Of a DNA stretch of 64,000 nucleotides, positions 54,372 through 62,130 are shown piece by piece (positions within the stretch are counted from its first letter, which is position 1; each line of letters opens with the position of its first letter). The notes beneath the pieces were generated by a model. The model saw only the letters and a list, made by a program, of their open reading frames with translations, was not told the DNA's origin and did not search any database. Source of the DNA: Bacteroidaceae bacterium (GTDB taxonomy: Bacteria > Bacteroidota > Bacteroidia > Bacteroidales > Bacteroidaceae); contig JAFYYH010000021.1 in assembly GCA_017557635.1 (NCBI GenBank), positions 360,363 through 424,362 of the forward strand, read 5' to 3'. Position numbers and translations under genes: made by a program.

Positions 54372-54773
54372 TTATACTTCGTTCATCATGGAGTAGCACT
54401 CCTCCTTAAGTTCGTCAGGCAGTTCTATCTCCCTGGCCTGGAGGCATTCCATCCACTCTCTGACCTCTTCCTGCTGCATGGTATACATGACGTACCGGAA
54501 CTCTTCGACCTCCTGGTCAGTGTATCCGTCTGAACTGCGTCCCTTGAAGCGGTCCAGGTCCTCGTCGTCAAAATACTGTGCACTGCGCAAACGGGCTTCG
54601 GCCAGTTTCTGCTTCTCACATACCGCATGCTTGCCGCAGCACTCACCTGCAGGTATTTCCTGCTCGGGCTGCTGAGCCTGTTCCTGGTTGAGTCCACGTG
54701 TCTTGTTCCACCTGTCAAGATAAAACAGAACAAACATAAGAAGCAGTACAACTGCACAGATATAGTATATCAT
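54372..54773 (-). CDS. Small membrane-anchored protein with a CCGKHAVC motif
   Basis: A 133-residue protein with one N-terminal membrane helix (residues 2-19), a Gln/Glu-rich linker and then ECCGKHAVCEKQK, a compact cysteine/histidine motif that could bind a metal or be redox-active. The rest is acidic and helical (YTDQEVEEFRYVMYTMQQEEVREWMECLQ). It is 4 bp upstream of porW, so it is likely co-transcribed with the T9SS genes. I recall similar genes in this position in Bacteroidales, but no function is known. Confidence 0.7.
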   Translation of the reverse strand: MIYYICAVVLLLMFVLFYLDRWNKTRGLNQEQAQQPEQEIPAGECCGKHAVCEKQKLAEARLRSAQYFDDEDLDRFKGRSSDGYTDQEVEEFRYVMYTMQQEEVREWMECLQAREIELPDELKEECYSMMNEV

Positions 54774-54825
54774 ACTATTATAACGAAATACTTGATGCTA
54801 AATTGCGAAAGTACAAAATCAAATT

Positions 54826-54859
54826 AAAAAACGAGGACGATTTCTCGTTCTCGTTTTTT
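54826..54859 (-). terminator. Second copy of the tRNA-Pro terminator
   Basis: The hairpin AACGAGGACGA / TCGTTCTCGTT has a TTTC loop and A/T flanks. It matches the copy at 54882-54915 and lies distal to tRNA-Pro on the minus strand. Confidence 0.75.
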
Positions 54860-54881
54860 CTTCCAGTCGAAAAATCGAATT

Positions 54882-54915
54882 AAAAAACGAGGACGATTTC
54901 TCGTTCTCGTTTTTT
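54882..54915 (-). terminator. First terminator after tRNA-Pro
   Basis: An 11-bp stem with one wobble pair and a 4-nt loop, flanked by A6 and T7, so it would also work on the plus strand. It lies 8 bp after the tRNA-Pro 3' end. Confidence 0.8.
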
Positions 54916-54922
54916 TAACCAG

Positions 54923-54998
54923 TCGGGGTGACTGGATTCGAACCAGCGACCACACGCCCCCCAGACGCGTACTCTAAACCGGGCTGAGCTACACCCCG
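54923..54998 (-). tRNA. tRNA-Pro (anticodon GGG)
   Basis: On the minus strand: perfect acceptor CGGGGTG / CACCCCG, D arm GCTC...GAGT, anticodon stem CGCGT / GCGTG (two wobble pairs) with loop CTGGGGG, T arm GCTGG-TTCGAAT-CCAGT and discriminator A. The anticodon is read as GGG. The run of G makes the exact loop register slightly uncertain. CCA is not encoded. Confidence 0.88.
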
Positions 54999-55035
54999 CT
55001 GACGGTTTCAGGCCTTACGGCTTTCAAAACCGGCG

Positions 55036-55067
55036 CAAAGGTATCTCTTTTTATGATATTATCCAAT
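55036..55067 (-). promoter_or_regulatory. Promoter of tRNA-Pro
   Basis: Minus-strand TACCTTTG (55043-55036) with ATTG at 55067-55064, 20 bp apart. The -7 match is exact and the -33 match is 3 of 4. Confidence 0.6.
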
Positions 55068-55080
55068 AAATCCCACAATT

Positions 55081-55581
55081 TTATTTTGAAGATTTCTTAA
55101 TCTCCTTAATCTTGGCTTTAACGGGTGCCTTTTTTCCGGGGTCATTGATGATGGCAGGCAGCAACATGAAGTTCTCCAAAGGCTTGGCCTCGGTGAATCC
55201 CATGGGCACCGTATGGCCGTTCTCATTGTACTCAAAGCCTACAAAATATCTGGCAAAGGGGTTCAGACGCTCAGTTGAAAACACCGTTGTGATGGAGTAT
55301 GTCTGGCCCGGCTTGATCTTTATCTTCTTTGCGGCCAGAACCTGAGCGCTTGATTCACGCTCTACGATTCGGAGGAATATCGGACCTACGTAGACGCTGT
55401 CTCCCTCATTGGTTACCTGAAAGGTTACATAACCTTCATCACCGACGTGGAGTCCGTCAAGACCTAATTCAGGGTCACTGCACATCTTGAGGTTCTTGCC
55501 GAAACTGGGAAAACTGATGAATTGGGCATTAGCTGTGACTGCAATCATAGCGGTCAGCAGAAGTGAAAACAACTTCTTCAT
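55081..55581 (-). CDS. Exported protein of unknown function
   Basis: A 166-residue protein with a signal peptide (MKKLFSLLLTAMIAVTANAQ). The mature part has beta-rich segments (EGYVTFQVTNEGDSVYVGPIFLRIVE, KPGQTYSITTVFST) that look like an Ig-like or CARDB-type fold, and a Lys-rich C-terminus (KAKIKEIKKSSK). I do not recognise a named family. Two upstream in-frame ATGs (55587, 55638) exist; the one at 55581 gives the cleanest signal peptide. Confidence 0.65.
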   Translation of the reverse strand: MKKLFSLLLTAMIAVTANAQFISFPSFGKNLKMCSDPELGLDGLHVGDEGYVTFQVTNEGDSVYVGPIFLRIVERESSAQVLAAKKIKIKPGQTYSITTVFSTERLNPFARYFVGFEYNENGHTVPMGFTEAKPLENFMLLPAIINDPGKKAPVKAKIKEIKKSSK

Positions 55582-55607
55582 AAGCATAATCGACAGATAG
55601 TTCTTAT

Positions 55608-55639
55608 CAAAGATATTGCAAAGATTTGCAATTGTCAAG
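55608..55639 (-). promoter_or_regulatory. Probable promoter of the exported-protein gene
   Basis: Minus-strand TATCTTTG (55615-55608) is an exact -7 match, with CTTG (55639-55636) at 20-bp spacing as a 3-of-4 -33 match. Confidence 0.5.
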
Positions 55640-55652
55640 AAAACGGAGGTTT

Positions 55653-56012
55653 TTAACCTTCGCGGCAGAAATCAAGCATTTCCAGAAACAGGTGGGCGCT
55701 GACACGGCATTGGCAAAGAGAACCGTCCGGGCCGGGGAGCAGGGCATCGGCCTCATCCTGTCCGTTCAGGCACTCCTCTTTGAGACTGTCATACCATTTG
55801 CAGTCAAGGATTACAGGGCCGAACTGCTCTCGGGCGGAATACTGGATGCTACGCAGTTCCGATGAACTGAGACCGCATAGGGCAAATCCAAGGTATGATG
55901 CGCCAACCGCACCCCATGCACAGGCTGCGCCGTCCGGGTAGGTGCGGCCGTGTTCAGCTGCTGCCTTGCTGAAGGCCTGCTGGAGAACCGTAGAGAACCT
56001 TATTGCTTCCAT
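55653..56012 (-). CDS. Cysteine-containing small protein of unknown function
   Basis: A 119-residue protein from the ATG at 56012, or 132 residues from 56051. It has ACAWGAVGASYLGFALCG and, later, LDCKWYDSLKEECLNG and SLCQCRVSA. The spaced cysteines are somewhat reminiscent of the C_GCAxxG_C_C redox family, but the match is not good enough to name. There is no clear membrane segment if the 56012 start is right; the longer form adds a hydrophobic stretch. It is divergent from the outer-membrane barrel gene. Confidence 0.55.
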   Translation of the reverse strand: MEAIRFSTVLQQAFSKAAAEHGRTYPDGAACAWGAVGASYLGFALCGLSSSELRSIQYSAREQFGPVILDCKWYDSLKEECLNGQDEADALLPGPDGSLCQCRVSAHLFLEMLDFCREG

Positions 56013-56066
56013 TGAGTGCAAAAATAATATAAATGAAGTGAGTATGTGCATGTTCCGATTAAACCA

Positions 56067-56099
56067 TTTGATAACTCTAATGTCAAAAAGTTACACTTC
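56067..56099 (+). promoter_or_regulatory. Possible promoter of the beta-barrel gene
   Basis: TTTG at 56067-56070 and TACACTTC at 56092-56099, 21-bp spacing. The -7 element has two mismatches, so this is weak. Confidence 0.35.
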
Positions 56100-56105
56100 G
56101 CGCTT

Positions 56106-59100
56106 ATGAGGAAAGCATTTCTGTTACTGACCATATTTTCACTGCTCATACCGACGGTATGTGCCGCTCAGAAAGAGAAAACCAAACTGGACGGAAAGGT
56201 GTCTGTCAATGCCCATATCATTGACGGCTCTACCACTGAGAATATGCCTCAGGTGACTGTCCAACTCTTTGAATTACCCGATACCACTTTTTTATATGGA
56301 ACCGTAACCGACAATGAGGGATGGTTCAATATCAAGAAGGTTCCAGTAGGTGAGTTCCTGCTGCGCTATTCATTCATGGGCTATTCAACCCAGGAGTTCA
56401 GTTTCAAGACTGTCAAGGAGGACCGCGAGCGTGCACTTGGCGTTTTCAGGTTGTATGAACAGAGCATCATGCTGACAGAGGCCGTCATTGAGGACGCTCT
56501 CCCGCCTACCCAGGTGGTAGATGATACGCTGATGTTCAACGTGAGCGCATTCCGTGTACCGGAAGGATCGGTACTTGAGGAACTTATCAAGCGTCTTCCG
56601 GGTGTCGAGGTCGATGAGAACGGAGGTATCACGGTAAACGGCCGCCGCGTATCACGTATCCTTGTGGACGGTCAGGAATATTTCGGCAATGACCAGCAGA
56701 TGGCTACCAAGAACCTCCCGGTAAATATCATACGCAGAATCAAGACATACCAGCGTCAGAGTGACCTGGCCCGTATAACCGGTATCGATGACGGCGAGGA
56801 AGAGACGGTCATGGACCTTGAGATAAAACCCAATATGCGTAACGGCTGGCTGCATAACATTGACGGTGGCATAGGAAAGCCGGTGGGCAAGAACGACTAT
56901 GGAGAGTGGGTCAAATATCTCTATTCGGGCCGATACACGCTCAACCGTTTCCAGGCCAACACACAGTTCTCGGTCAATGCCAACACCCAGAACTCCGGCC
57001 GCGGCAACGGCGTGGGTTACAACCATCAGTTGGGTATCAACTTCTCCAAGAACATAGGTGAGCCCTATCCGCGTCGCCGTAATGAGTTCCCCTTGGTGAT
57101 AGGAGGTAATATAAGGTATAACGGTTCGACATCACGTTCACTCAGCGAGTCTGAGTCCGAGACATTCACCACCCAGTATCAGTCAGCTTCGTTCCGTAAC
57201 AACCGCTCCAACAGCAGCAGCGGCAACAACAGTGTGAACGGTGAGTTCCGTATGGAGTGGATGCCGGATTCATCACTCAACATCATATTCCGTCCCAGTT
57301 TCCAGATCAGCCGTAACCACAGCAACTCCAACAGCGGGTCAGTGACGTTCAATGAGGATCCGTATATTGCCACTGACATGGTCAACGTACTGGATGAATA
57401 CGGAAACCTGCCGTCTGATGTGATGGATTCAATCGGTGTAAACTCACAGCGAAGCAACAACCACAGCATAACAGGAAACAACCAGTTGAGCGGAGAGTTC
57501 CAGTTCAACAAGAGGTTCAATGACGAGGGCCGAAACTTCACGATTCGCTTTACTTTCAGCAGTACCAAGGGTACCAATGACAGTTACTCATACTCTGACC
57601 AGAAATACTATCAGGACCACAGACGTGATACGGTGATGAACCGTTTCAATGCCAGTCCTACAGACAACAGCAGCTGGTCGGGCCGCGTCATGTGGAGTGA
57701 GCCCATTGACTCGGGCCGCGGAAACCTGCAGCTGAGTTACCAGATTCAGGTGAACAACCGTAACCAGAACAGGGAGACTTACGTTTTCTGGGGTGATGAT
57801 TTCAACAACTGGTATGAGACATGGAATCTGCCGGCAGAACTGCAGCCTTACCGTGACGACAGGCTTAGCCGTTCAGCAACCAATGTTTCACGTAACCATA
57901 CGCTGACTCTTCAGTTCCGGTACAATTTTGTGAACTCCAACATAAACATAGGTGTGAACTTCATGCCGCAGTATACCGGAATGGACAACTTCCAGTATAT
58001 GGGTAAGGTGATAGGTGATACTTCACGAGTGGTCTACAACTGGAGTCCTTCAATCAACTACCGTTACAGGTTTGACCGTCAGAAGAGCCTGCAGTTTACA
58101 GTGCGCACCAACACCAGTCAGCCCAGCATGGAGGATATGATGGATATCACCGATGACAGCAACCCGCTGAATATCCGTAAGGGTAATCCCGGACTGCTGC
58201 CCACCCTGCGCAATACAGCCGAGGTCAATTACCAGAACTATATAACTGAGACTCAGAAGACCATCAACATTCGTCTTTCACTTGAGAACTCACTCAGGAA
58301 CGTGACTCAGAAGACAGACTATGATCCGTCGACAGGCGTTTCTGTGACCCAGCCTATCAATATGGATGGATTCTGGACAAACTGGAGCGCATCGACAAAC
58401 CTGACATACAATCAGACCATTCCCAATACAAAGTGGCGTTACAATGCCAGTGCCAACGGTTCATACCGTCATCAGGAGAGTTATATGCGTACCGGTAGCA
58501 TCGGCCAGTATAATCCCGGCGCAGGTACGGGAGGTACCGCAGTGCTGAGTGCCACCAATACAATATCGGCCGGCGAGAACGCATCGGTCACCTACCGTAA
58601 CAACTGGCTGGAAGTAACGGCTAACGGCCGATTCACATACAACCATTCAGAGAACAACCAGCGTCAGAACCAGAACATGGATACCTATACGTTCAGTTAT
58701 GGTGGCCGTGCAAATGCACGTCTGCCCTGGCGTAACCTGAATTTCGGTACTGACCTGACAATGCAGAGCCGTCGCGGTTACAGCGGATCATATAACCGCA
58801 ATGACCTTATCTGGAATGCCAATGCATCATTCAGTTTCCTGAAGGGTAATGCAGGTACACTTCAGATTCAGTACTACGATATTCTGAATGACGAATCAAA
58901 CGTAACCCGTTCAGTTTCGACCACGGGCCGTACCGATACCAAGAACAACAGTATCCACAGTTACATAATGGTACACTTCATACTGCGTGCCAATGTATTC
59001 GGAACACGTGCAGCCCGTCAGGAGATGCGTGCTGAGAACCGCGCCCTTATGGGCCGTGGCGGTGGATTCGGCGGCGGCATGGGTGGCCCCGGTGGCGGAA

Positions 59101-59120
59101 TGCGCGGAGGCAGACCTTAA
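56106..59120 (+). CDS. Outer-membrane beta-barrel protein, carboxypeptidase-regulatory/TonB-receptor-like
   Basis: A 1004-residue outer-membrane protein. It has a signal peptide (ending CAAQ near residue 22), then a carboxypeptidase-regulatory-like domain (residues 30-120, with GWFNIKKVPVGEFLLRYSFMGYSTQEF). A plug-like region follows with LIKRLPGVEVDENGGITVNGRRVSRILVDGQEYFG. Then comes a long barrel rich in Asn, Ser, Arg and aromatic residues. This is the outer membrane beta-barrel family (OMP_b-brl_3) seen beside TonB receptors, without a SusD partner. The C-terminus is a Gly/Arg/Met tail (residues 982-1004, GRGGGFGGGMGG...), which is odd because a barrel normally ends in an aromatic residue. 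Start 56106 gives a proper signal peptide; the frame is open to 56046. Confidence 0.82.
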   Translation: MRKAFLLLTIFSLLIPTVCAAQKEKTKLDGKVSVNAHIIDGSTTENMPQVTVQLFELPDTTFLYGTVTDNEGWFNIKKVPVGEFLLRYSFMGYSTQEFSFKTVKEDRERALGVFRLYEQSIMLTEAVIEDALPPTQVVDDTLMFNVSAFRVPEGSVLEELIKRLPGVEVDENGGITVNGRRVSRILVDGQEYFGNDQQMATKNLPVNIIRRIKTYQRQSDLARITGIDDGEEETVMDLEIKPNMRNGWLHNIDGGIGKPVGKNDYGEWVKYLYSGRYTLNRFQANTQFSVNANTQNSGRGNGVGYNHQLGINFSKNIGEPYPRRRNEFPLVIGGNIRYNGSTSRSLSESESETFTTQYQSASFRNNRSNSSSGNNSVNGEFRMEWMPDSSLNIIFRPSFQISRNHSNSNSGSVTFNEDPYIATDMVNVLDEYGNLPSDVMDSIGVNSQRSNNHSITGNNQLSGEFQFNKRFNDEGRNFTIRFTFSSTKGTNDSYSYSDQKYYQDHRRDTVMNRFNASPTDNSSWSGRVMWSEPIDSGRGNLQLSYQIQVNNRNQNRETYVFWGDDFNNWYETWNLPAELQPYRDDRLSRSATNVSRNHTLTLQFRYNFVNSNINIGVNFMPQYTGMDNFQYMGKVIGDTSRVVYNWSPSINYRYRFDRQKSLQFTVRTNTSQPSMEDMMDITDDSNPLNIRKGNPGLLPTLRNTAEVNYQNYITETQKTINIRLSLENSLRNVTQKTDYDPSTGVSVTQPINMDGFWTNWSASTNLTYNQTIPNTKWRYNASANGSYRHQESYMRTGSIGQYNPGAGTGGTAVLSATNTISAGENASVTYRNNWLEVTANGRFTYNHSENNQRQNQNMDTYTFSYGGRANARLPWRNLNFGTDLTMQSRRGYSGSYNRNDLIWNANASFSFLKGNAGTLQIQYYDILNDESNVTRSVSTTGRTDTKNNSIHSYIMVHFILRANVFGTRAARQEMRAENRALMGRGGGFGGGMGGPGGGMRGGRP

Positions 59121-59684
59121 TTACTTGAAGAAAGAGAAGTGTACTGATCCGTACACCTTCATATCGGTGAAGCGAGGATGATCCTTAAAGTCATTCTTGC
59201 TTCCGTGTTCTAATACGAATATGCCGTCGGGAGCAAGGATGTTTGCTTCAAAAACAATGTCGGGGATATCGGCCAGATTCTCCAACTGATAGGGAGGATC
59301 GGCGAATATGAAGTCGAACTGTGTGCTGCAACCGGCAATATACTTGAATACGTCACCTTTCACGGGAAGACATTTGTCTGTCTTGACGGTATCCATTACT
59401 TTACATATGAAGGCGTGGTGGGCGGGATCTTTCTCTACGCTTACCACATGGGCGCATCCTCTTGATACCAGTTCAATGCTTATGCTGCCCGTGCCGGAAA
59501 AGAGGTCGAGTGCGGTTGCGTCCTCAAGGTCTATCCGGTTTGCCAGGATGTTGAAGAGACTCTCCTTGGCAAAATCAGTGGTGGGACGTGCACTGAATGT
59601 TCTAGGCACGTCCCACCTTCTGTGTTTGTATATACCGCTTATTACTCGCAAGGTATTACTCCCAGTTACCTGAGTTGTTATCAA
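59121..59684 (-). CDS. rsmD: 16S rRNA (guanine(966)-N(2))-methyltransferase RsmD
   Basis: A 187-residue SAM-dependent methyltransferase. Motifs are LRVISGIYKHRRWDVP at the N-terminus, ARPTTDFAKESLFNIL, LDLFSGTGSISIEL (SAM site) and FADPPYQ (catalytic). It methylates G966 of 16S rRNA. The ATG at 59684 overlaps the upstream gene by 29 bp. A TTG at 59651 would start exactly at the conserved LRVISG and avoid the overlap, so the true start is open. Confidence 0.92.
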   Translation of the reverse strand: MITTQVTGSNTLRVISGIYKHRRWDVPRTFSARPTTDFAKESLFNILANRIDLEDATALDLFSGTGSISIELVSRGCAHVVSVEKDPAHHAFICKVMDTVKTDKCLPVKGDVFKYIAGCSTQFDFIFADPPYQLENLADIPDIVFEANILAPDGIFVLEHGSKNDFKDHPRFTDMKVYGSVHFSFFK

Positions 59685-60429
59685 CCTTCATACCACGGTA
59701 ACGGCCACGGTCGTCGCAGTCCTCGAGGAGGTTGATGATCTCCTGCTTGTCAAGACCGCCGCCCTCGCTCTCAGCACCAAGATAGTTGATGAAGAGTGTC
59801 TTGGCCTCGAAGGTGTGGGTGATTACATTGGTCTTGGATGTATCGGATGAAACAGACAACTCAAACTCCTTGCCGTTGCTGAAAGGAACATAACGGAGTG
59901 AATCGGGATCGATGCGGCCCTTGTAGAGAGAATCGTAAAGGCTTACGAACTCAGTCTCACGGCTGAAGAGGAAGTTCTTTGTTCCGTCCTCAAGGATCTC
60001 AATGAAACCCTCAGTAGCAGCTCTCTGCCAGAGAGTATCAGCTTCGATCTGCTTCTGTGCAGCTTTGCGGCCGGTGAGTTTCTTTGCATCTATCTCGGCT
60101 GCCTGTGCCTTGGCATAGAGTCTAAGAACCTTATCCTCGGTCCAGTTGTTCTCGAGCTGGTCATCGGTAAGTTCACCGATCTTCTTGGTAATGGGCAGCT
60201 GACCGTTTCTGATGAATGCTGCCAGGGTATCGAAGTTGTCGCAGTAACCGCCGTGCTGGTAGTTATACTCAGTCTGTGCAGCCTTGATATCCATAAGTCT
60301 CTGAATAACAGCCTTGTCACGGATCTTCTTCTCATTCTCAAATCTGATAGGATTCATGATACTACCATAGACAATGTAGATGAGTGCTACAATGCAGATT
60401 GCAAGAAGAATGTTGATGACTTTTTTCAT
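59656..60429 (-). CDS. Membrane-anchored protein of unknown function
   Basis: A 257-residue protein with one N-terminal membrane helix (residues 5-24), followed by a helical region (IRDKAVIQRLMDIKAAQTEYNYQHGGYCDNFDTLAAFIRNG) reminiscent of pilin-like or pseudopilin N-terminal domains. A Lys/Ala-rich helix comes next, and then a beta-rich C-terminus. I do not recognise a characterised family; it seems confined to Bacteroidota. It overlaps rsmD and is likely co-transcribed with it. Confidence 0.65.
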   Translation of the reverse strand: MKKVINILLAICIVALIYIVYGSIMNPIRFENEKKIRDKAVIQRLMDIKAAQTEYNYQHGGYCDNFDTLAAFIRNGQLPITKKIGELTDDQLENNWTEDKVLRLYAKAQAAEIDAKKLTGRKAAQKQIEADTLWQRAATEGFIEILEDGTKNFLFSRETEFVSLYDSLYKGRIDPDSLRYVPFSNGKEFELSVSSDTSKTNVITHTFEAKTLFINYLGAESEGGGLDKQEIINLLEDCDDRGRYRGMKVDNNSGNWE

Positions 60430-60458
60430 ATTGGGATGTTTTTTTTATTTTCGCATCG

Positions 60459-60466
60459 CAAAAATA
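60459..60466 (-). promoter_or_regulatory. -7 element (TATTTTTG) of the membrane protein-rsmD unit
   Basis: Exact minus-strand TAnnTTTG match, 29 bp before the start. No -33 match seen. Confidence 0.4.
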
Positions 60467-60519
60467 GAACATTTATCCGTATTAAATAATAAAACAACAT
60501 TTTTTTGCTTTTCGGAGCA

Positions 60520-61950
60520 ATGATTGACCCTCTCTTTCAGGATATTGCCGCGCATTTCCCCTTTGAACCCACTTCTGAACAGACTGTGGCCATGAATCGT
60601 TTGGCAATATTTGTGAATGATCCGGCTCCCCGGCAGGTTTTTCTGTTAAAGGGTTACGCCGGTACGGGCAAGACGGCTATTATCAGCGCTCTGGTGCGTG
60701 CTCTTGTAAGTCACAGAAAGCGGGTTGTTCTGATGGCTCCCACCGGGCGTGCGGCCAAGGTCTTTTCCAATACATCGGGATTCCCGGCATGCACCATCCA
60801 TAAGAAGATCTATCGGCAGAAATCCATTGTCGATATGGGCAGTTTCCAGCTTGACAGGAATCAGCATGAGCACACGGTATTCCTGGTTGATGAGGCGTCG
60901 ATGATATCAAATGAGGGTCTGTCCGGGACCACATTCGGTACCGGCCGTCTTCTGGATGACCTGATTCAGTACGTTTACTCGGGTGTTGACTGCCGCCTGC
61001 TCATGCTGGGTGACCAGGCTCAGCTGCCTCCTGTGGGAGAGCATGAGAGTCCGGGCTTATCGGCCCAGGTCATTTCAACGTACGGGCTCAACGTTTCGGA
61101 ATTCTGTCTTGAGAACGTGATGCGTCAGATGCAGGAATCGGGAATTCTGCACAATGCTACTGCGCTTAGGGATTATGCCCGTGGACAGGGAGAGCCCGGC
61201 GGTTTCCGGTTCAAGCTGGAGGGGTTCAAGGATGTAATCAAAATTTCGGGCAGTGACCTGATTGAGACTCTTAGCGGATGTTACAGCCGTGACGGTATCG
61301 ATGAGACCATGGTTCTGTGCCGTTCAAATAAGCGTGCAAACATTTACAACAACGGAATACGCAGTCAGATACTGGACCGTGAGGATGAACTGAACCGCGG
61401 CGACAGCATAATGATTGTCAAGAACAATTACTATTGGACCGAGAAACTTATGGCCGATGAGGGGGCCGATTCTTACATGAATCTGCCGTCATTCATAGCC
61501 AACGGAGACATTGCGGTGATACGTCGCGTGCGCCGCATGCGTGAGATGTACGGCTTCCGTTTTGAGGACGCGGTGCTTTCATTCCCCGACTACGATGACC
61601 TGGAGATGGATGTCACGCTTCTGCTTGATACCCTTCACAGCGAGTCGCCTTCACTCACCCGTGAGGAGAGTGACAAACTGTTCAGCGCCGTAATGGAGGA
61701 TTATGCCGAAATCCCCGATAAAAAGGAGAGAATGAAACAGTTGCGCGAGAATCCTCACTTCAACGCCCTACAGATTAAATACGCTTACGCTGTCACCTGT
61801 CACAAGGCTCAGGGCGGACAATGGAAGAACATCTTCATAGACCAGGGCTATATCCCAGAGGATGGCCGCGATGAAGATTATTACCGTTGGTTATACACCG
61901 CTCTCACCCGCGCCACCCAAACAGTGTATTTGGTAAACTGGCCGGAATAA
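60520..61950 (+). CDS. RecD-like AAA-family DNA helicase
   Basis: A 476-residue superfamily 1 helicase of the RecD/TraA-like branch. Walker A is GYAGTGKTA (residues 45-53), then APTGRAAKVFS (motif Ia), FLVDEASMIS (motif II), LMLGDQAQLPPVG (motif III), and near the end YAVTCHKAQGGQW and YTALTRA (motifs V-VI). It lacks the N-terminal HhH domain of RecD2 and stands alone without RecB/RecC. Such single-domain helicases are common in Bacteroidota, and their role in repair or recombination is presumed. The ATG at 60520 fits the family start (MIDPLF) better than 60505. It ends 4 bp before the large inverted repeat. Confidence 0.85.
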   Translation: MIDPLFQDIAAHFPFEPTSEQTVAMNRLAIFVNDPAPRQVFLLKGYAGTGKTAIISALVRALVSHRKRVVLMAPTGRAAKVFSNTSGFPACTIHKKIYRQKSIVDMGSFQLDRNQHEHTVFLVDEASMISNEGLSGTTFGTGRLLDDLIQYVYSGVDCRLLMLGDQAQLPPVGEHESPGLSAQVISTYGLNVSEFCLENVMRQMQESGILHNATALRDYARGQGEPGGFRFKLEGFKDVIKISGSDLIETLSGCYSRDGIDETMVLCRSNKRANIYNNGIRSQILDREDELNRGDSIMIVKNNYYWTEKLMADEGADSYMNLPSFIANGDIAVIRRVRRMREMYGFRFEDAVLSFPDYDDLEMDVTLLLDTLHSESPSLTREESDKLFSAVMEDYAEIPDKKERMKQLRENPHFNALQIKYAYAVTCHKAQGGQWKNIFIDQGYIPEDGRDEDYYRWLYTALTRATQTVYLVNWPE

Positions 61951-61954
61951 TCAG

Positions 61955-62130
61955 AATTAAGAATAGACCATAGGGTCTCTGGGAGAATGCCCTCCCACAA
62001 CAAATTATATCGATTCCGAAACTACTGAGCTAGCTCAGCGTTCCAGAATCGATACAATTTGTCGCGGGCCCCTCCCACTGGTCACGCGTGGGTGCGAGAC
62101 TCCCAGAGACCCTATGGTCTATTCTTAATT
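61955..62130. repeat. 176-bp nested inverted-repeat element (MITE-like or structured RNA)
   Basis: The outer arms at 61955-61985 and 62100-62130 are a perfect 31-bp inverted repeat. Inside, 62000-62016 and 62046-62062 form a second stem (16 of 17 pairs) capped by the 14-bp palindrome CTGAGCTAGCTCAG (62025-62038). A third GC-rich hairpin uses CCCAC (62074-62078) and GTGGG (62088-62092). The octamer CCTCCCAC occurs twice (61991, 62071). As RNA it would fold into a long stem with a multi-way junction. The right arm contains the alaS stop codon; the left arm starts 4 bp after the helicase stop. No open reading frame lies inside. Two readings are a miniature mobile element or a bidirectional transcription end structure; I cannot decide between them. 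Confidence 0.8.

Larger units (their letters stand above)
54815..54925. repeat. Tandem duplication of a 56-bp unit containing a terminator
   Basis: Positions 54815-54859 and 54871-54915 are identical over 45 bp except for one base (A54821/G54877). The shared CCAGTCG (54863-54869 and 54919-54925) shows the true unit is 56 bp. The right copy ends in the last bases of tRNA-Pro. Confidence 0.9.

Noticed and set aside
54815-54925. Two near-identical repeats as a minimal CRISPR or an insertion sequence end
   Set aside because: Only two copies in direct tandem with a 56-bp period, each a terminator hairpin; no cas gene or transposase nearby.
55653-56012. Assignment to the C_GCAxxG_C_C redox family
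   Set aside because: The glycine-cysteine-alanine core motif is not matched convincingly, so the protein is left unnamed.
61955-62130. The inverted repeat as a group II intron, integron attC site or IS end
   Set aside because: There is no reverse transcriptase, integrase or transposase frame. An attC site would show R and L boxes with a GTT triplet, which I do not see. The element is too short for an IS.
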